Assembly: GCA_030613285.1 (NCBI GenBank)
Contig: JAUWME010000090.1
Span: forward strand, 1-7,670
Direction of reading: 5' to 3'
Length of the DNA: 7,670 nt
Source of the DNA: Candidatus Zymogenus sp.
GTDB taxonomy: Bacteria > Desulfobacterota > Zymogenia > Zymogenales > Zymogenaceae
In this document: piece after piece, positions 6,291 to 7,670 of the stretch
How the letters are laid out: every line of letters starts with the position of its first letter
Position numbering within the stretch: position 1 is the first letter of the stretch
Notes under the pieces: generated by a model
What the model saw: the letters and a program-made list of their open reading frames with translations, nothing else
The model's database searches: none
Told to the model about the DNA's origin: nothing
Program-made: the position numbers and the translations under genes

Positions 6291-6752
6291 ATGGGCAAAT
6301 ATTACAAAGATGCCGACCACCTCTACGAGATTTACGGCCACTTTATGACCAGTATCTTAACAGACGACAAAATCGGCCCGAAGATGGCGAAATCGGGTAT
6401 TATCATCAAATTCATTTACACTGACCCGGACAGTGAGATTACCATCGATCTCAGAAATCCCCCGAAGGAGGAGGGGTTTTACGGGACATTCTACCTTGGC
6501 CCGTGTGATGTGAAAGAGGACGTCTGGTCAAAGCAGAAGGCGGATTTTTCTCACAGCTTTTGGCACGGCCACGAAAACCCTATCGCTGCAGTGACTCGCG
6601 GCCACGTCAAGCAGGGTGGAAAGATTACTGCCATGATGAAATTGCTGCCAGTGGTCAGACCCTCCTTCAAACGCTTCCCAGAGGTACTAAAGGAGATTGG
6701 CTACGAAGATCTCGTCATCATTAAAGAGAAGAAGAAGAAAGCAAGACAGTAG
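6291..6752 (+). CDS. Small SCP2 (sterol carrier protein 2)-like protein
   Basis: This 153-residue soluble protein has no signal peptide or membrane segment. The ATG at 6291 has AAGGAG (6278-6283) 7 bases upstream; the frame is open further back through the remnant, but this is the only well-supported start. Residues about 20-120 resemble an SCP2 fold: alternating strands (IIIKFIYTD, SEITIDLRN, GTFYLGP), then NPIAAVTRGHVKQGGKITAM, which recalls the C-terminal SCP2 pattern (dPxxAxxxGkxkxxGdxxxxxxL). The tail is Lys-rich (KEKKKKARQ). SCP2 domains bind fatty acyl-CoAs or other lipids in a hydrophobic tunnel, so it may carry or shield an acyl intermediate of this pathway (inference). The match is by pattern only and moderate. 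It ends in TAG. Confidence 0.68.
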   Translation: MGKYYKDADHLYEIYGHFMTSILTDDKIGPKMAKSGIIIKFIYTDPDSEITIDLRNPPKEEGFYGTFYLGPCDVKEDVWSKQKADFSHSFWHGHENPIAAVTRGHVKQGGKITAMMKLLPVVRPSFKRFPEVLKEIGYEDLVIIKEKKKKARQ

Positions 6753-6805
6753 ATAGCTTGTGGTCTTTGCTAAACTGGAAATGATGCTGGGATGGATAGT
6801 TTAAA

Positions 6806-7195
6806 TTGTTTGATGTTGAGAATTACAATAAGCTGGAAGGGTACGTGAATAAAGAAGAGATAATCGAAGTAATGAGGGATTTTGTTGCAACAGATTCCAG
6901 AAATGCAATTCCCGACATTGATGATTACAAAATATACGAGGAGCCGTTGGTTGGTTTTGCTGCTGCTGATGATCCAATGTACGAAGAGTTGAGGGCGGAA
7001 ACAATCATCGGCCCGCACCACAAACTGCCAACCGATTGGCTCGATGGCGCAAAGTCTGTAATCTCGTATTTTCTTCCATTTTCAAAGGAGATTGTTGAGA
7101 GCAACAAGGTGGAAGGCCCCCCATCCGAAGAGTGGTATTTGGCCCGTTACTGGGGTGAGGAATTCAACATCGCAATGCGGGATCATCTTGTATAA
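6806..7195 (+). CDS. Iron-sulphur reductase (QueG-like), N-terminal half, cut by in-frame TAA
   Basis: This is the N-terminal half of one gene with the frame at 7202-7660; both are in the same frame, separated only by the TAA at 7193-7195 and two sense codons. An in-frame TAG at 6797 leaves TTG 6806 as the first usable start, with weak upstream GGATGG; ATG 6872 is a poorer alternative. The product reads EEPLVGFAAADD...IIGPHHKLPTDWLDGAKSVIS, which fits the N-terminal part of epoxyqueuosine-reductase-like and related iron-sulphur proteins, where an opening helix is followed by a 'vGfa' strand and an 'A(k)sVI' strand. It carries no cysteine cluster of its own and would probably be inactive alone. 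Either the gene is a recent pseudogene, the base is an assembly error, or low-level readthrough occurs. Confidence 0.7.
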   Translation: MFDVENYNKLEGYVNKEEIIEVMRDFVATDSRNAIPDIDDYKIYEEPLVGFAAADDPMYEELRAETIIGPHHKLPTDWLDGAKSVISYFLPFSKEIVESNKVEGPPSEEWYLARYWGEEFNIAMRDHLV

Positions 7196-7201
7196 GCGAT
7201 T

Positions 7202-7660
7202 GTGGGTGGTGGCAATGGTGCTAATGGGGCTGTGGCGCCGGTTATCTCGGAAGGCTATTTGCAGGAGATTCAGTCAAGCAATTGGTCGGAGCGACACACC
7301 GCATTCATCGCCGGGCTGGGGACGTTTTGTCTCTCATACGCTTTGATATCAGAAAAGGGTTGTGCCGGGCGTTACGGGAGCGTAATTACCGATATCGACC
7401 TTGCCCCGACGCCAAGGACTGCAAAGGGGCTGATGGAAAATTGCCTCGATGACGGAGATGGCGTTTGTAATAAGTGTATTGAACGGTGTCCGGCTGACGC
7501 CATTTCCCATGAGAAGAAAGACCACAATGCATGCATGATGTATATCATCGAGAATGTTGTGGGCGTGTATCCCGAAAAGTACGGGGTTTATACGAGCGGT
7601 TGCGGAAAGTGCCAGACGAGCACTCCATGTGACAGGGTGAATCCCAAAAGGGAGAAATAA
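7202..7660 (+). CDS. Iron-sulphur reductase (QueG-like), C-terminal double [4Fe-4S] half
   Basis: This is the C-terminal half of the gene begun at 6806. The GTG at 7202 is the first possible restart but has no Shine-Dalgarno, so independent translation is doubtful. Codons at 7442, 7466, 7475, 7487, 7532, 7601, 7610 and 7628 give eight Cys in the order C, CxxCxxxCP, C, CxxC, C. That is the arrangement I recall for the two [4Fe-4S] clusters of epoxyqueuosine-reductase-like proteins. Upstream, WSERHTAFIAGLGTFCLS and GRYGSVITDIDLAPTP match the region before the clusters. Joined, both halves span about 283 residues, the size of stand-alone double-cluster proteins. Epoxyqueuosine reduction in tRNA is one possibility, but many such proteins in anaerobes are uncharacterised redox partners. 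A catabolic electron-transfer role here is only inferred from position. It ends in TAA. Confidence 0.75.
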   Translation: MGGGNGANGAVAPVISEGYLQEIQSSNWSERHTAFIAGLGTFCLSYALISEKGCAGRYGSVITDIDLAPTPRTAKGLMENCLDDGDGVCNKCIERCPADAISHEKKDHNACMMYIIENVVGVYPEKYGVYTSGCGKCQTSTPCDRVNPKREK

Positions 7661-7661
7661 T

Positions 7662-7670
7662 ATGTCATTC
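7662..7670 (+). CDS. Possible start of the next gene, 3' partial
   Basis: ATG TCA TTC follows GGGAG (7650-7654) with a 7-base gap, a normal translation-start layout directly after the TAA of the preceding gene. Only three codons are visible, so nothing can be said of the product. The same bases, TGTCATTC, also fit the edge of the dispersed repeat seen at 1314, so this may not be a gene. Confidence 0.35.

Noticed and set aside
5772..6752. A 326-codon fusion of acyl-CoA dehydrogenase remnant to the SCP2-like protein
   Set aside because: The first part is an out-of-frame reading of the intact dehydrogenase and the remnant. A strong ribosome binding site and ATG at 6291 define the real protein.
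1..7670. CRISPR array, tRNA, rRNA, transposase or phage genes
   Set aside because: No regularly spaced direct repeats, no tRNA-like fold spotted and no such coding frames were seen; the gaps hold only palindromes and the gene remnant.

Overview
The window reads as one plus-strand block of anaerobic catabolism genes at intermediate G+C (roughly half, by eye). Nothing convincing lies on the minus strand. A glycyl radical enzyme (an oxygen-sensitive class), acyl-CoA chemistry, an eight-cysteine iron-sulphur protein and degenerate intergenic palindromes of a kind I associate with Desulfobacterota genomes suggest an anaerobic, possibly sulphate-reducing or syntrophic, bacterium. That assignment is an inference; no rRNA or other phylogenetic marker is present.

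Layout: (1) 1-1272, C-terminal half of a glycyl radical enzyme of the Cys-x-Glu (dehydratase/decarboxylase/lyase) type, cut by the left edge. (2) 1273-1503, a gap with degenerate repeat copies. (3) 1504-2439 and 2489-3289, the two subunits of a class I, glutaconate-type CoA-transferase. (4) 3290-3496, a gap with two perfect palindromes. (5) 3497-4879, an MmgE/PrpD-family protein. (6) 4919-6085, an acyl-CoA dehydrogenase whose catalytic base appears relocated. (7) 6096-6211, a decayed remnant of a second acyl-CoA dehydrogenase 3' end. (8) 6291-6752, a small SCP2-like protein. (9) 6806-7660, an epoxyqueuosine-reductase-like (QueG-like) iron-sulphur protein split by an in-frame TAA. (10) A possible gene start at 7662.

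A reasonable model is that the glycyl radical enzyme makes or cleaves a small organic acid, the CoA-transferase loads the acid onto CoA, and the acyl-CoA dehydrogenase and MmgE/PrpD protein carry out oxidation and (de)hydration or a related step. The SCP2-like protein could bind a hydrophobic acyl intermediate. The substrate cannot be read from the sequence. No activating radical-SAM enzyme is visible, so it must be upstream or elsewhere. The most notable points are the unusual gene set, the relocated dehydrogenase base, the apparent loss of a usual MmgE/PrpD histidine, the dehydrogenase remnant, and the nonsense codon in the last gene.
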